From NCBI GenBank assembly GCA_003576535.1, contig QXCQ01000081.1:5649-69648 (forward strand): 64,000 nt of DNA, read 5' to 3'. Positions 63,395 to 64,000 of this stretch are shown here, piece after piece. Under the pieces are notes generated by a model that made no database searches, had not been told where the DNA came from, and worked only from the letters and a program-made list of their open reading frames with translations. The translations under genes and the position numbers were made by a program. How positions within the stretch are numbered: the first letter of the stretch is position 1; every line of letters starts with the position of its first letter. The stretch comes from Nakamurella silvestris. Its GTDB lineage: Bacteria > Actinomycetota > Actinomycetes > Mycobacteriales > Nakamurellaceae.

Positions 63395-64000
63395 TCAACG
63401 ACCTCTGGTCCTACATCTCGGTCGCCGACCACTGGTGGGGGCCCAACGGCATCATGGCCCGACTGGACGAACACCTGCGCTACAGCGCCATCGCGGTGGG
63501 GATCTCGCTGGTCCTGGCGATCCCGCTCGGGCTGGTGGTCGGTCACACCGGTCGAGGCACCGCGGTGGTCACCTTCATCGCGAACGCCTTCCGGGCCCTG
63601 CCCGCGGTCGGCCTGCTCATCTTCCTGGTGGTGCTGATCTCGCCCCAGTTCACCGGCCGCTCCGAGGCGCGGTACCTGATCCCGACGACGATCGTGCTGG
63701 TTCTGCTCTCCATCCCGTCCATCCTGGCGAACACGGTCGAGGGCGTGCGCAACGTCGACCCCGAGGCGCGGGACGCCGCCCGCGGGATGGGAATGACCGG
63801 CTCCCAGGTGTTGTTCAAGGTGGAGCTTCCCTGTGCACTTCCCTTGATCTTCTCCGGCGTCAGGAGTGCTGTCCTGCAGGTCATCGCCACCGCCACGATC
63901 GCCGCCTACATCTCCCTCGGGGGCCTCGGGCGGCTGATCATCGACGGCCTGAGCAGCCGTGAGTACCCCAAGGTGATCACCGGCGCGGTCGCCGTCGCCG
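63391..64000 (+). CDS. Betaine/choline-type ABC permease 2 (runs off window)
   Basis: The second permease is open from the ATG at 63391 to the window end (203 codons seen). It has FRALPAVGLLIFLVVLI, the coupling loop DAARGMGMTGSQVLFKVELP, and AAYISLGGLGRLIIDGL, typical of OpuCD/ProW relatives. It overlaps permease 1 by 4 bp. A substrate-binding protein gene would be expected just beyond the window; identifying it would tell the substrate class. Confidence 0.9.
   Translation, partial: MINDLWSYISVADHWWGPNGIMARLDEHLRYSAIAVGISLVLAIPLGLVVGHTGRGTAVVTFIANAFRALPAVGLLIFLVVLISPQFTGRSEARYLIPTTIVLVLLSIPSILANTVEGVRNVDPEARDAARGMGMTGSQVLFKVELPCALPLIFSGVRSAVLQVIATATIAAYISLGGLGRLIIDGLSSREYPKVITGAVAVA

Overview
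The window is 64 kb of very GC-rich DNA with the gene families and gene orders of an actinomycete. Three blocks match the gene order known from Mycobacterium tuberculosis: tsaB-rimI-tsaD-groES-groEL1-whiB3-(x)-sigD-rsdA-guaB2-guaB3-guaA; pcrA followed by sucC-sucD-DUF5336-DUF6350-purN-purH; and folD-DUF3017. A BldM orthologue, which mycobacteria lack but streptomycetes carry next to sigD and guaB, points to a non-mycobacterial member of the class. A Nakamurella/Frankia-type relative is plausible, but the sequence alone does not settle it. No rRNA, tRNA, transposase, phage gene or CRISPR array was seen.

Layout. 1-4.7 kb: t6A tRNA-modification genes (tsaB, rimI, tsaD) and the chaperonins groES/groEL, with a CIRCE operator before groES. 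4.7-8.5 kb: divergent whiB3-like and bldM-like regulators, then sigD and its membrane anti-sigma factor. 8.6-13.4 kb: guanine nucleotide synthesis (guaB, guaB3, guaA). 13.5-15.5 kb: a hipBA toxin-antitoxin pair between two copies of a 70-bp palindromic repeat. 15.5-19.6 kb: PspC-type envelope-stress genes with a PspC-histidine kinase and its response regulator. 19.6-27.3 kb: cell-surface genes, namely a Thr-rich protein with a sortase homologue, an ECF sigma factor with a membrane partner, and a 1226-residue GH43/discoidin/SLH protein. 27.3-31.7 kb: a chorismate mutase preceded by a Phe/Tyr-rich leader peptide and terminator, an ArsR/SRPBCC pair, a CaCA exchanger, and a HepT/MntA-type toxin-antitoxin pair. 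31.7-52.2 kb: housekeeping (pcrA, membrane proteins, sucCD, purNH, folD, icd) with a tandem pair of unknown secreted proteins. 52.3-55 kb: an AbiEi/DUF559-type gene between two copies of a 66-bp repeat, then sirtuin and exonuclease III.

55-64 kb is a catabolic island: HutD, a LacI regulator, a Cys-rich leader peptide, an amidohydrolase, a cysteine-dioxygenase-like cupin, a histidine-ammonia-lyase homologue that lacks the Ala-Ser-Gly cofactor triad, an IclR regulator, and a betaine/choline-type ABC importer that runs off the window. Together these suggest uptake and breakdown of a sulfur- and histidine-derived betaine such as ergothioneine. That is an inference.

Four families of intergenic palindromic repeats recur: R1 (~64 bp, 3 copies), R2 (70 bp, nested hairpins, 3 copies), R3 (66 bp, 3 copies) and R4 (32-bp period, two inverted tandem arrays plus one single hairpin). 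Nearly all sit just behind stop codons. R2 flanks hipBA and R3 flanks the AbiEi-like gene.
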